Assembly (NCBI GenBank): GCA_002067365.1
Contig: MVRK01000041.1
Location: 1 to 39,008, forward strand
Direction: 5' to 3'
DNA from: Methanosaeta sp. PtaU1.Bin060
GTDB taxonomy: Archaea; Halobacteriota; Methanosarcinia; Methanotrichales; Methanotrichaceae
DNA length: 39,008 nt
The notes beneath the pieces were generated by a model. That model searched no databases, had not been told where the DNA came from, and saw nothing but the letters and a program-made list of their open reading frames with translations. Of this stretch, positions 16,525 through 25,659 are shown one piece after another. A program made the position numbers and the translations under genes. Positions within the stretch are counted from its first letter, which is position 1. Each line of letters starts with the position of its first letter.

Positions 16525-16749
16525 ATTCAGCGTTCGATATCTCTATAAAATCTGGTCTCAAAGAAGTTCTCCTCCACCGAGTTCTATTTCAAACGTCCCA
16601 AGTTCGTAAATATCTTTTAATGTAGTTCTTATTTCATCACAAGTTAATTCGTATCCAAGAGCATCTCCTGCACACGAGTAACAATGCTTACACCTGAGGT
16701 TGCAGGCGTTAGTCAATTCTAACGTACCAATTCTCGGAATATATTCCAC
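16525..16749 (-). pseudogene. Truncated, frameshifted radical SAM/SPASM enzyme
   Basis: The frame opens with a GTG (EYIPRIGTLELTNACNLRCK continuing HCYSCAG) and keeps the CxxxCxxC iron-sulfur motif. It runs as far as LGTFEIELGGGE, the GGEP motif of radical SAM proteins. A one-base loss then produces a stop at 16558; in the shifted frame the expected LRPDFIEIS continues for a few residues before the sequence changes into the end of a binding protein. It is therefore a relic of a third copy of the radical SAM enzyme intact at 29843-30862. It lies 18 bp after the binding-protein gene 16768-18387. Confidence 0.85.
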
Positions 16750-16767
16750 AACATCGCCTTAAAAAAT

Positions 16768-18387
16768 TTATATATTTTTGTTTCTTGCATCCATCGGCTT
16801 CATACTGAACCAAGACCAATAGTTGACAGGTCCATATCCGCTCATAAGGGTCCAGTTTTCCCACCTATCCGTCCTATAAGGATAAATGGCATCTCCCCAG
16901 ATAAGGGCAATGATAGGCTTCTGGCGAGCTACATACTCTTGGATGGCGGATCTCGCCGATGTCATCTCCTTTAGATCCTTTGAGTACATTGATTTATTGA
17001 CCAGATCTGCAATCTCCGGGTCCTTGCAGGTTCCATATAATCCTGGAAGGTCCGCGTAGTAAGTAGCTCCAGTGTCAGCACCGATATTCCCAGCAGGAGT
17101 AGACCATCCTACAAGCATGTAGTAGTCCCTATTCGTCCAGGCCTTTTCGCTAACCTTATCGCTGCTAAGGCTCTCTACATACGTATCGAGACCGACATCT
17201 GCAAGCTGTCGAGATATTACTTCTGCCGCCCTGACGACCTGCTGTTTGCTATTGGGAGTTATGGGGATCTTGAGTTTGCTTCCGTCTGGCGATTCACGCA
17301 GGCCATCACCATCTATATCAAGGAACCCCGAACGGTTCAATAGCTCTTTGGCCTTTGTTGAATTGTACTCCAGCTTAGGCAGATTTGGATTGAACCCGGG
17401 CAAGACGGGAGAACTGTATCCCTCACATGGGACTTCGCCATATCCTGCCGCGATCATATCAATCAGGGCTTGGTAATCTATAGCATAAGAGATCGCCTGT
17501 CTGAAGTTCGTGACATTCGTCGGATACTGTTTGAATCCAAATACCAGATGAAGCGGGACTCCGATATCGGGAACTATACCCAAATTAATATTTCCAGACT
17601 TTATCAGATCAGCTGCGTATACTCCCGGAACCGGCTGATAATAATCGAGCTTGGCATCAATCTCTCCTTTTTTGAGAGCCAGCAAAAGAGAATCCAAAGT
17701 CCTATAGTAGCGCCACTCAATCTTTTCAACAGAAGGCTTGCCGGCAAAATAATTGTGATTTGCCGTGAGATAAACTACTGCAGCATCTTTGTCGTAATTT
17801 TCGAAGATAAAAGGCCCGCATCCGACCATGGCATCCATTCCATCATATTCCTTGGGCTTTTCTACCTTTTCCCATACGTGTTTAGGAACAATATATGTGC
17901 CGGGGATCTGAGATGTTAGGGTCGTTGTAGCTACGGGTTCTTTGAACACCAATTCCACAGTATGTTCATCTATGACCTCCGCTGAATCCAGGTAACTCTC
18001 GAACCAGTGGCCTTGAGCATATAGATTATTCTTTTTCCAATAATCAAAGGAGAAGGCTACATCGTCAGCTGTCACAGGTTTTCCGTCGTGCCAGGTCGCG
18101 TTTTTGACCAAGTAGAACTTTATCGATTTACCATCCGGTGATATATCCCATTTTTCTGCCAAACAAGGAGCGACGCTCAGGTCAGGTTTGAAGGCGAGCA
18201 AAGAGACGTGGGTCATTCCAAGGAAATTAGCGCTATCATACCATGGTCTTACAAAGGCATTCATAAGCTTGAACTCGTCTCTTTGAAGGCCGAGGCTCAG
18301 TGTGCTAGCATCTGCAGCACTTGTAGCCATGATGCTTGTCGCCAAGAATAGCAGCATCAGGCAACATGCAACTAATCTCTTTATCAT
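16768..18387 (-). CDS. Family-5 (NikA/DppA-type) solute-binding protein
   Basis: A 539-residue exported SBP_bac_5 protein. The signal peptide (IKRLVACCLMLLFLATSIMA) is followed by LMNAFVRPWYDSANFLGMTH, PCLAEKWDISPDGKSIKFYL, WHDGKPVTADDVAFSFDYW, DGMDAMVGCGPFIFENYDKD and LLNRSGFLDIDGDGLRESPD. It is plainly a paralogue of 13835-15454 but has its own promoter. The ATG at 18387 has an AGGAGG 9 nt upstream; the ATG at 18405 has an AAGG only 3 nt away and is less likely. Ligand is unknown: oligopeptide, nickel complex or a modified peptide are all compatible with the family. No permease follows directly; a radical SAM relic does. Confidence 0.9.
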   Translation of the reverse strand: MIKRLVACCLMLLFLATSIMATSAADASTLSLGLQRDEFKLMNAFVRPWYDSANFLGMTHVSLLAFKPDLSVAPCLAEKWDISPDGKSIKFYLVKNATWHDGKPVTADDVAFSFDYWKKNNLYAQGHWFESYLDSAEVIDEHTVELVFKEPVATTTLTSQIPGTYIVPKHVWEKVEKPKEYDGMDAMVGCGPFIFENYDKDAAVVYLTANHNYFAGKPSVEKIEWRYYRTLDSLLLALKKGEIDAKLDYYQPVPGVYAADLIKSGNINLGIVPDIGVPLHLVFGFKQYPTNVTNFRQAISYAIDYQALIDMIAAGYGEVPCEGYSSPVLPGFNPNLPKLEYNSTKAKELLNRSGFLDIDGDGLRESPDGSKLKIPITPNSKQQVVRAAEVISRQLADVGLDTYVESLSSDKVSEKAWTNRDYYMLVGWSTPAGNIGADTGATYYADLPGLYGTCKDPEIADLVNKSMYSKDLKEMTSARSAIQEYVARQKPIIALIWGDAIYPYRTDRWENWTLMSGYGPVNYWSWFSMKPMDARNKNI

Positions 18388-18444
18388 TGACTCATTCCTC
18401 CTCATTCACCTTAATTGAGACCATTAGCACCTTTGAAGCATACA

Positions 18445-18458
18445 ACTATATAAATACT
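18445..18458 (-). promoter_or_regulatory. TATA box before the 16768-18387 binding-protein gene
   Basis: The minus strand reads GAAGTATTTATATAG, a good BRE/TATA match, about 60-70 nt before the ATG at 18387. It predicts a start near 18425. This breaks the binding-protein run into separate transcription units. Confidence 0.55.
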
Positions 18459-18546
18459 TCTTATTAAGTAACTGTTAAAGTTGAGATTTTAACAATAATT
18501 AATTTATTAAAATATAAAAAATTTAAAAATGGATTCTCCTAGAATA

Positions 18547-20151
18547 TTACTTGTTGATTTTCCACTGTTCTACGTTCCACCACACCTCGCCCGTAACGCC
18601 ACCACTAGTTCCCGCTCCATGAGGGCCGTTTCGGGGCATGATGCCTGTGATGTTATCGCGAATAGCGTAGATATAGTTATCAAACACCAGAAAGACCATG
18701 GGCATGTCCTCAATGATGATCTTTTGGAACTTGCCATAGATCTCCTTTCGCGTCTCTTTGTCGCTGGTTTTTCGCCCATATTCCAGCAATTTATCGACCT
18801 CTGGATTCGAGTAGACTGCTGGATTCCACCAGCTCTGATTTATGAACTCGGAGCTGAATATCTGGTAGTTGAGGTCATCGGGATCGAAGGGCGATCCCCA
18901 GCCGTTGATGAAAGCATTCACTCTCATTTCCTCAGGCGTTATCTCCATCACGCCTTTACAGAAGGGATCTACTGCAATGCCTATATCTGCAAGATCCGTC
19001 TTTATAGCAATGGCTATATCTTTCAGTTCAGCGCTTTTTCCGTATCTCATTGAGAACTCAAATTTTTTACCATCTTTCTCTAGGACACCATCTCCATTAG
19101 TGTCTTTGAACCCTGCTTCGGCCAATAGTTGTTTGGACTTCATGGGACTGTAGTTGTAGATTATCTCAGGATTATAAGCCCAGCTCTCGCTCCTATAAGG
19201 TCCGTAGGCTACCTCACCCTCTCCGTAAAATACAGCTTTCAATATTGCTGGTTTATTTATGGCATAGCCGATGGCCTGTCTAACTTTTTTCATATTGAAA
19301 GGCCATTTGTTATTGGGCAGGTTCAGACTATACCACTCACAAGAGGGGGTGGAGAAGACAGTGATTCCAGGTATTCCCTCCACAAGACTCTTTGCTCTTG
19401 GCGCAATCTTTATCGCATCCACTTCGCCTCTCTTCAACAAATCAATCCTAGCATTCTCATCGGGAACTATAACATACCTCAGAGTTGTAATTTGTGGAGG
19501 TCCATTATAGTAATCATTGTTGGCAACAAATACCAGATCTTCTCCTCGCTCCCAGTCCTTGAATATATAGGGCCCAGTTCCTACAGGTTTCTGCCAGAAC
19601 TCAGTCTTTAAAAGATCTTGACCTGAGAGAAGGTGCTTGGGCAGAATGGGCAGAGCGAATCGCTCTCTGAAGGAGATGACTCCTTCGCTAAGGCTGAACT
19701 TTATAGTGTACTCATCCAAGATAGAGATATCGTCGATGACGTTGTACTCAGAGGACGCTGGGAATATAGAGATCCAATCGCCACTTTTTAAGAGATCATA
19801 TGTGTACTTAACGTCTTCCGCTGTAAAGGCAATTCCATCGTGCCACTTCACATCCTTGCGAAGATGGAATATGTAGGTTTTGCCATCCGGAGATGCCTCC
19901 CAGGACTCGGCCAGGTCCGGAGCCATATCCAGGTTTCCATTTGACTTGAGTAGACCGCTGAAAACCTTAATAACGTCATAGAAATCACCATGACCTGTAT
20001 TGGCAATGGGGTCCAGATCATCCGGTTCGGATCCAATGGCGATGTTAAGCGTTTTTCCTGTATCCTCAGTGTTTGCGGCCACGATGCTTATTGTTAGAAT
20101 CAAGAGCACAAAGCCGTAAGCAAGTAGGCCTTTTGCTTTTAGTCCGTTCAT
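18547..20151 (-). CDS. Family-5 (NikA/DppA-type) solute-binding protein, divergent
   Basis: A 534-residue exported binding protein of SBP_bac_5. Features are a signal peptide (LLAYGFVLLILTISIVAA), LNIAIGSEPDDLDPIANTGH, APDLAESWEASPDGKTYIFH, WHDGIAFTAEDVKYTYDLLK, PVGTGPYIFKDWERGED and KQLLAEAGFKDTNGDGVLEK. It ends GEVWWNVEQWKINK. It is less similar to the two neighbouring family-5 proteins than they are to each other, so ligand specificity probably differs. The ATG at 20151 is preferred because AGAGGAG lies 8 nt upstream; the longer frame to 20208 lacks a site and precedes the signal peptide. It stands alone, downstream of a decayed methyltransferase-permease pair. Confidence 0.9.
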   Translation of the reverse strand: MNGLKAKGLLAYGFVLLILTISIVAANTEDTGKTLNIAIGSEPDDLDPIANTGHGDFYDVIKVFSGLLKSNGNLDMAPDLAESWEASPDGKTYIFHLRKDVKWHDGIAFTAEDVKYTYDLLKSGDWISIFPASSEYNVIDDISILDEYTIKFSLSEGVISFRERFALPILPKHLLSGQDLLKTEFWQKPVGTGPYIFKDWERGEDLVFVANNDYYNGPPQITTLRYVIVPDENARIDLLKRGEVDAIKIAPRAKSLVEGIPGITVFSTPSCEWYSLNLPNNKWPFNMKKVRQAIGYAINKPAILKAVFYGEGEVAYGPYRSESWAYNPEIIYNYSPMKSKQLLAEAGFKDTNGDGVLEKDGKKFEFSMRYGKSAELKDIAIAIKTDLADIGIAVDPFCKGVMEITPEEMRVNAFINGWGSPFDPDDLNYQIFSSEFINQSWWNPAVYSNPEVDKLLEYGRKTSDKETRKEIYGKFQKIIIEDMPMVFLVFDNYIYAIRDNITGIMPRNGPHGAGTSGGVTGEVWWNVEQWKINK

Positions 20152-20261
20152 ATTCTTGCTCCTCTTGAAATTGAGTTGCGTTCTCATTCTATCGAATCCT
20201 GTTTGCATTTTTGATGTTCAAAATTTAGAAGATACATCCCTCAAATCGATTACATCCCATT

Positions 20262-20567
20262 ACCTCCTCGTATCCCGGATCCGGAATCGCGTAGAGCATA
20301 TTCGCCAGAAAGTTTACTGCCGGCACACAAACCGCAATCACAAGAACGCCGACGTGCAGCAGCGGATAGTTCCCGGCCAGCACCGCATCGTAGCTCATTG
20401 TCCCCCATGCAGTCGCCCCAGAAGAGGACGATCTCCACCAACTGGACTGCGGAGACCATGAAGCCAAAGTCCATAGCGATCTTTATGACCAGCGAAAGAA
20501 TGGCATTCTGCAGCACATGCCGGAACAAGACGCCCTTCTCCGAAAGCCCCTTGGCCTTGCCGTGAGA
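20262..20567 (-). pseudogene. Remnant of a DppB/NikB-like permease (3' part)
   Basis: Fragments in shifted frames read FRHVLQNAILSLVIKIAMDF followed by GFMVSAVQLVEIV, matching FRHVLKNSLLPLVTVIALDF of the intact permeases at 12817 and 31064. Later pieces in another frame read NELRCGAGRELSA where the parents encode DAVLARDYPLLHGS. Several small insertions and deletions break the frame and the N-terminal two thirds are missing. Confidence 0.85.
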
Positions 20568-20766
20568 ACTCCTCGAATCCGTGATCGACTAAGGTCACAA
20601 GCGATAAGGCCAGAATATCCCGTAAGGCCGTCATACTCCTCGCTAGGATCAGCATACTTGTAGCTCTCCCAGAAGTCTTCACTGGAGATTCCCTTCTCTT
20701 CAGCTTCTACACCCAGAGAGAGCTCTGCCTGTGTTGCTTCCATTCTGCGGCCCAATCAACCTTCAC
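20568..20766 (-). pseudogene. Remnant of a transport-linked methyltransferase
   Basis: From a GTG at 20766 the minus strand reads VKVDWAAEWKQHR, then after a stop and frame shift GISSEDFWESYKYADPSEEY, the N-terminus of the methyltransferases at 15507 and 32055. It then jumps to LSLVTLVDHGFEE, which is about 110 codons further on in the parents. An internal deletion of roughly 330 bp is therefore present, and the permease relic follows directly. The order methyltransferase-permease is the same as at 32.9-31.1 kb. Confidence 0.85.
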
Positions 20767-20808
20767 TGCATTACACCCATAAATGATCTCAATTGCATTA
20801 GCAACAAT

Positions 20809-22053
20809 CTACAAACGGGGATACGCGAATGCTCCATGCTTTGCCAGATCGTAATCTAAATTCTGGAACCCGAGATATTCCCGATGAACCTCTTGGGGGT
20901 CCATATCCGAGAAGAGCTCCGGATAGAACATTTTGGCCATATAGGCGATGCCAATGATGTATGAGCCACTATAGCTCATGGACTTGGAATCGAGGAGAAA
21001 GACCCTGCCATTCTTAACTGCCTCAGTATTCACAAATCTAGAGTCATTCATGAACTTCTCTCTGTAGGCCTTCATCATTGAATAATCGTCCGTGTTGTAG
21101 CCACGTATGACCGACTCAGGAAAACCGAAGAGCAATATAACTTGAGGGTCTTGAGACAACACCCATTCTGGATCCAATTCCGGGTGCGTGCCCATTAGAG
21201 TATCGCCAAGCGTTTTTACACCGATCTCCTCCAAGATCTGGCCTGCGCCGCTCCGATTGGTATGAACATTGATCACGCCGCTGTCGTAGACAGAGATCAA
21301 TAGCAACTTTGGTAGGCTTTGTTGTGGAGATTTTCTAATCTTGTCTCGAATATTATCTATGACACTCTCATGCCATTGAATATATCGCTCTGCCTCTTTT
21401 CTCTTGTCAAAGACGTATCCGAGCTTCAATACGCGTTCCTCAAAACCCGCTGGTTCATATAATCTCAGGCTGAGAACGGCAACTTTGGGCAGATTTTTCT
21501 TGTCCTCTGAGACACTTGCAGGGGGACTTGTCAAATAGAGAGACGGTTTCAGCTGCAGTATCTTCTCATAGTCCGGATCTTTGCCGTATTCGCTTGCCAC
21601 GCTCGGCAACTTGCTAAGCTCAGGGAAGAATACAGGCTGATCTTCGATGCCCTTTGTCACAGCTATTATCTTGTCCGTGGCCTTGATCGCCCTCACCGCC
21701 TCTGCATGAGATCTATCCCCGGTTATGGCTGAAGCCACGGGCATGTCGATGGCAACTGTGTCGCCAGCATCGTCTTGAACAACAAGCTTCTTCTCTGTTC
21801 CATCAATGATCTGATTGATCTGATCTATGTCCTTTTCGTCGATCTTGCCATCATAGTTAGCATCGGTCAGATTCGTGGCAGACTTTGCTCCACTGAGGAC
21901 ATCCTTTACAAAAGCAATATCTTGATCATCTATCGTATCATCCATATTGGCGTTCCCATAGATGCCAAGTGTAAAGTCCGCTGCAGATGCGACCATAGAT
22001 GACAGGATTATGCATAAACCCAAGACCGTCAATATTTCCCGCAATATTCTCAT
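20809..22053 (-). CDS. Dockerin-tagged BtuF-class solute-binding protein
   Basis: A 414-residue secreted protein: signal peptide (VLGLCIILSSMVASAA), two EF-hand-like dockerin loops (GNANMDDTIDDQDI and DANYDGKIDEKDI), then a PF01497-like binding domain. The binding domain is the most divergent of the group: the first strand reads DDAGDTVAIDMPVASAITGD, and the central ligand region shares little with its neighbours. The start is the ATG at 22053, with AAGGAG 8 nt upstream; the open frame extends to 22191 but would overlap the previous gene. The first 100 bp and the upstream gap are nearly identical to those of the next gene upstream, showing descent by duplication. Ligand unknown. Confidence 0.88.
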   Translation of the reverse strand: MRILREILTVLGLCIILSSMVASAADFTLGIYGNANMDDTIDDQDIAFVKDVLSGAKSATNLTDANYDGKIDEKDIDQINQIIDGTEKKLVVQDDAGDTVAIDMPVASAITGDRSHAEAVRAIKATDKIIAVTKGIEDQPVFFPELSKLPSVASEYGKDPDYEKILQLKPSLYLTSPPASVSEDKKNLPKVAVLSLRLYEPAGFEERVLKLGYVFDKRKEAERYIQWHESVIDNIRDKIRKSPQQSLPKLLLISVYDSGVINVHTNRSGAGQILEEIGVKTLGDTLMGTHPELDPEWVLSQDPQVILLFGFPESVIRGYNTDDYSMMKAYREKFMNDSRFVNTEAVKNGRVFLLDSKSMSYSGSYIIGIAYMAKMFYPELFSDMDPQEVHREYLGFQNLDYDLAKHGAFAYPRL

Positions 22054-22505
22054 TCTATCAACTCCTTGCGACGCTATACGTAAAATCGGAGGACAATCTC
22101 CTCCGATTCTTCTTCCATGCATCAACTTCAACATAAGCACAGCCTCAATTTGCAATCGGCGGGTATACAAACGTGCCATGTTTCCCGACATCCCAGCCGA
22201 GGCTCTTATGGAATTTATCCAGATATTCTTGATGAATCGCCACGGGATCTAGATCCCTGAATAACTCTGGGTAGAACAGCTTGGCCAGGTAGGCTACAGA
22301 TATGACGTAATCCGGATTATAGGTGATGTCGTATGCTAGAATCTCCACGTTTCCATTCTCAACAGCTTTGACCTTGGCCAATTCCGGACGATTGAGGATA
22401 TAATCTCTCAAGGCCTTCATGCTCGTGAAATCATCGGTTTCATAGCCTGCGGTTGTGTTATCCCTGTTCCAGCCTGCCATCTTCACGATGATATCAGGAT
22501 TTTCC
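21947..22505 (-). repeat. Tandem-duplication block, copy 1
   Basis: This block of about 559 bp is nearly identical to 23289-23847 (offset 1,342 bp). It covers the start of one binding-protein gene, the intergenic gap and the last third of the gene before it. Only a handful of substitutions are visible in the gap and signal-peptide region. Confidence 0.85.
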
Positions 22506-23395
22506 GTGAGAATCCATTCAGGATCGACCTCAAGCCAGCCTGTGGCTCCCCCAATCATGTCCGCCGCAATGTTCTGACCTCCAGCCAGCTCGATCTGATA
22601 ACCTGAAGCGCCCATCTTGGTGTGGGTCACATAATCTCCCTGCGCTTCCACGTAGACTCTTGCCTTTTTATCGGACGGAAGTACCGCCGTCTTTTCTTTT
22701 ATCTCTTTGAAGATCGGCTCACAAAAGTCAATGTACTCCTGAACTCGCTCTTCTGCGCCCAAAACGTAACCAAGGATCTTCATCTCATTGATGGTGTTTC
22801 GGGCGCGATACATGTCTAAATTGAGAATGACCACTCCTGGCAGATTCTTTTCCTCTACCTTTTTGGCAGAGTATTTGAGGAGTAAATCGGGCTTGACGGC
22901 AAGGACCGCCTCACAATCGATCTCACTGCCTATGGATGGCAACTCCTGAAGCTCGGGGAAGAACGCCCTGTCATAGTCAAGAGTGAGCAGGTACTCTGAT
23001 ACGGCAACCACTCTGTCCATTGCTCCAAGGATGCGAATGGCAACTGCATCCTCCATTCCACCGACGGCAATTCTTTTAACAGGAAGCATCACAGTTACCG
23101 TTCTGTTTGCAGAATCTATGACTGTTATCTCCTTTTCTGTGCCGTTGATGATCTGCTCGATTTGAATTTCATCCAGATCATTGATCTTGCCATCATGGTT
23201 GGCATCGGCGAGATTGGTGGGAGCTTTTGTGCCCTTGATGACCTCCTTTACATAGGCCATGTCTTTATCATCAATCGTGTCATCCAGGTTGGCGTTCCCA
23301 TAGATGCCAAGTGTAAAGTCCGCTGCAGATGCGACCATAGATGACAGGATTATGCATAAACCCAAGACAGTCGATATTTCCTGCGATATTCTCAT
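22145..23395 (-). CDS. Dockerin-tagged BtuF-class solute-binding protein
   Basis: A 416-residue secreted protein with the same three-part plan: signal peptide, EF-hand pair (GNANLDDTIDDKDM and DANHDGKINDLDEI) and binding fold starting DSANRTVTVMLPVKRIAVGG. The ILGAMDRVVAVSE, LPSIGSEIDCEAVLAVKPDL and WLEVDPEWILTENPDIIVKM segments are typical of the BtuF/FepB class. The second EF-hand is slightly altered (DLDE instead of DEKD). The last 120 residues are almost the same as in 23487-24761 while the middle differs, a mosaic left by duplication or conversion. Start by the ATG at 23395 with an AAGGAG site. No membrane partner is adjacent. Confidence 0.9.
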   Translation of the reverse strand: MRISQEISTVLGLCIILSSMVASAADFTLGIYGNANLDDTIDDKDMAYVKEVIKGTKAPTNLADANHDGKINDLDEIQIEQIINGTEKEITVIDSANRTVTVMLPVKRIAVGGMEDAVAIRILGAMDRVVAVSEYLLTLDYDRAFFPELQELPSIGSEIDCEAVLAVKPDLLLKYSAKKVEEKNLPGVVILNLDMYRARNTINEMKILGYVLGAEERVQEYIDFCEPIFKEIKEKTAVLPSDKKARVYVEAQGDYVTHTKMGASGYQIELAGGQNIAADMIGGATGWLEVDPEWILTENPDIIVKMAGWNRDNTTAGYETDDFTSMKALRDYILNRPELAKVKAVENGNVEILAYDITYNPDYVISVAYLAKLFYPELFRDLDPVAIHQEYLDKFHKSLGWDVGKHGTFVYPPIAN

Positions 23396-23847
23396 TCTAT
23401 CAACTCCTTGCGACACTATACGTAAAATCGGAGGTGATTGGCCTCCGATTCATCTTCCATGCATCAACTTCAACATAAGCACAGCCTCAATTTGTAATAG
23501 ACGGGTATACAAACGTGCCATGTTTCCTGACATCCCAGCCGAGGCTCTTATGGAATTTATCCAGATATTCTTGATGAATCGCCACAGGATCTAGATCCCT
23601 GAATAACTCTGGGTAGAACAGCTTGGCCAGGTAGGCTACAGATATGACGTAATCCGGATTATAGGTGATGTCGTATGCTAAAATCTCCACGTTTCCATTC
23701 TCAACAGCTTTGACCTTGGACAATTCCGAGCGATTGAGGATATAATCTCTCAAGGCCTTCATGCTCGTGAAATCATCTGTTTCATAGCCTGCGGTTGTGT
23801 TATCCCTGTTCCAGCCTGCCATCTTCACGATGATATCAGGATTTTCC
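23289..23847 (-). repeat. Tandem-duplication block, copy 2
   Basis: Second copy of the block at 21947-22505. Identity ends abruptly inside both coding regions (after the codons for the PDIIVK region), which marks the recombination edges. Confidence 0.85.
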
Positions 23848-24761
23848 TTAATTACCCATTCCGGATCAACTTCTAACGATCCAGTGGCCCGGCTAGCCAT
23901 ATCGGCAGCCAGATTATTGCCGCCAGCCAGCTCGATCTGATAACCTGATGCCCCCATCTTGCTATGAGTCACATAGTCTCCCTGAGCTTCCAGGTAGACT
24001 CTTGTCTTCTTATCTGAAGAAATAGCATCAGTTTTTTCCCCTATATCTTTGAGGATAGGTCCACAGAAGTCAATGTACTCCTGAGCGTTCTCTTCTGCAC
24101 CCAAGACATAGCCCAAGGTCTTCATCTGATTGAATATAGTCCGAGCACGATAGAAATCGAACTTCAATACGGAAATTCCTGGAAGCTTCTTTTCATCACC
24201 CTCAGGAATAACATAGACATCGCTGAGGAAAACATCAGGCTTAAGTGAGAGAACCGCCTCATAGTCGACTTCTCCGTTTGCTACAGTAGGCAAATCCTTG
24301 AACTCAGGCAGGAACACCTGAGAGTATGTCTTTGTAGACTGCGAGAATTTTGAGACACCAATTACTCTGTCCATCGCCCCGAGAATCCTCAGGGCTACAG
24401 CAGGGTCACTTCCACAAACGACAATGCTCTTAACTGGTTCTTTTACGGTTACGGCTCTGTTGGCCCAATCCAGAATTGTGATCTCCTCTTCGGTCCCGTT
24501 TATGATCTGCCTAATTTGCGTTATATCCTTTTCATCGATATTACCGTCATGGTTGGCATCCGTCAGATTTGTAGGGGCTTGTGCTCCTTTGATGACATCC
24601 TGCACATAGGCAACATCTTGCTCGCTTATTGTGTCATCCATGTTGGCATTGCCGAAGACACTCAAAGTAAAATCCGCCGTACTTACAGCTATCGTGTTCG
24701 TCGCTAAAACCAATAGCAAAAGACCGCACAACAGGGGTCTTATTGTCCTAGATTTATTCAT
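23487..24761 (-). CDS. Dockerin-tagged BtuF-class solute-binding protein
   Basis: A 424-residue secreted protein. Signal peptide LLCGLLLLVLATNTIAVSTA, dockerin-like loops GNANMDDTISEQDV and DANHDGNIDEKDI, then the binding domain from DWANRAVTVKEPVKSIVVCG through ILGAMDRVIGVSKF, VDYEAVLSLKPDVF and GASGYQIELAGGNNLAADM to WDVRKHGTFVYP. The ATG has a GGAGGG site 6 nt upstream. Its 3' end shares the duplicated block with the next gene. It follows a methyltransferase gene by 87 bp. Dockerin tags imply attachment to a cohesin-bearing surface component, which is inferred only. Confidence 0.9.
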   Translation of the reverse strand: MNKSRTIRPLLCGLLLLVLATNTIAVSTADFTLSVFGNANMDDTISEQDVAYVQDVIKGAQAPTNLTDANHDGNIDEKDITQIRQIINGTEEEITILDWANRAVTVKEPVKSIVVCGSDPAVALRILGAMDRVIGVSKFSQSTKTYSQVFLPEFKDLPTVANGEVDYEAVLSLKPDVFLSDVYVIPEGDEKKLPGISVLKFDFYRARTIFNQMKTLGYVLGAEENAQEYIDFCGPILKDIGEKTDAISSDKKTRVYLEAQGDYVTHSKMGASGYQIELAGGNNLAADMASRATGSLEVDPEWVIKENPDIIVKMAGWNRDNTTAGYETDDFTSMKALRDYILNRSELSKVKAVENGNVEILAYDITYNPDYVISVAYLAKLFYPELFRDLDPVAIHQEYLDKFHKSLGWDVRKHGTFVYPSITN

Positions 24762-24848
24762 CTCATGCCCTCCATTTTTATAATATATGTTTCATCCAAC
24801 TGGGTCTCTGCTTTTTGATGTTATTATATTAATCTGTATATTATATGA

Positions 24849-25616
24849 TTATGACCTGTGGTTTTCATCTACATTATACCATATTAATGCGTCCTTATGC
24901 CAAGAATTAATCCAGTATCCATTATGGTCTCGCATAATTTGGCCATCTCTCTCAAGGCATTGGAATAAATTTAGCTCAGTATCATCGGAAATAGGATAGC
25001 TCAAACGCAAGATATCTATCATTAAGTCCCAAGGATGAGAGAACATTCTAATAATTATATTTACATTAGCAGGATAATTCAGTTGATATAGATAGTTATA
25101 TAAATTTATATAGTCGCATGAATTATTACAGTAATTTCTGAAAACTTGATCAAAGATCTCATTCAAACCATTTCCAGCCTTTGCGACTAGAAACAAAGTC
25201 TTCTTCGTGTGACATATCATCTTTTGTATTGCGGCCTTTATATCAGGCATTAAGAAGCAGTGCGATGCTATTACTACATCATACAGATCGAGATCTTTTT
25301 TGTTTACCTCCTCCCAACGTTTATTTATTACTTCGATATTATTAAGCTCAGATCTTTCTGCATTTTCTAATAGCCATGCGGTTTGTGCCAATGATGGCTC
25401 TACAATTGTAATATGCTGCACAATTTTTGCAAACGGAATCGTAAACGCTCTGTCACCCGCCCCAATATCAAGCACGCTCGTCATCGGCGGAACCAGTGAA
25501 AGCATACGCTCTAATATGGGCCCAGGATAATTTACATATTTATAATGTGCTTCAATTAATTCTACCGGCGAAAGTCTTTGAGCTTTTTTTATCATCTGAG
25601 TATTATCATTAGACAT
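24849..25616 (-). CDS. Class I SAM-dependent methyltransferase, AT-rich divergent paralogue
   Basis: A 255-residue methyltransferase with motif I SVLDIGAGDRAFTIPFA, the acidic strand ITIVEPSLAQTAWL and YDVVIASHCFLMPDI. It ends KDALIWYNVDENHRS, similar to the KDAMIWY/KDGMIWY endings of the other two intact copies. The third glycine of the SAM loop is replaced (GAGDRA for GAGAGA), and the N-terminal tryptophan-rich segment of the others is missing, so it is a divergent member. The gene is clearly richer in A+T than its neighbours, suggesting separate acquisition. It lies between dockerin-tagged binding-protein genes. Substrate unknown. Confidence 0.82.
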   Translation of the reverse strand: MSNDNTQMIKKAQRLSPVELIEAHYKYVNYPGPILERMLSLVPPMTSVLDIGAGDRAFTIPFAKIVQHITIVEPSLAQTAWLLENAERSELNNIEVINKRWEEVNKKDLDLYDVVIASHCFLMPDIKAAIQKMICHTKKTLFLVAKAGNGLNEIFDQVFRNYCNNSCDYINLYNYLYQLNYPANVNIIIRMFSHPWDLMIDILRLSYPISDDTELNLFQCLERDGQIMRDHNGYWINSWHKDALIWYNVDENHRS

Positions 25617-25659
25617 ATCTACCTATCGTTGTATGGCCCGACTGTAATTCTGCATCAGC

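Noticed and set aside
21947-23847. Insertion sequence explaining the duplicated blocks
   Set aside because: No transposase or terminal inverted repeats are present; the blocks lie within receptor genes and fit tandem duplication or gene conversion.
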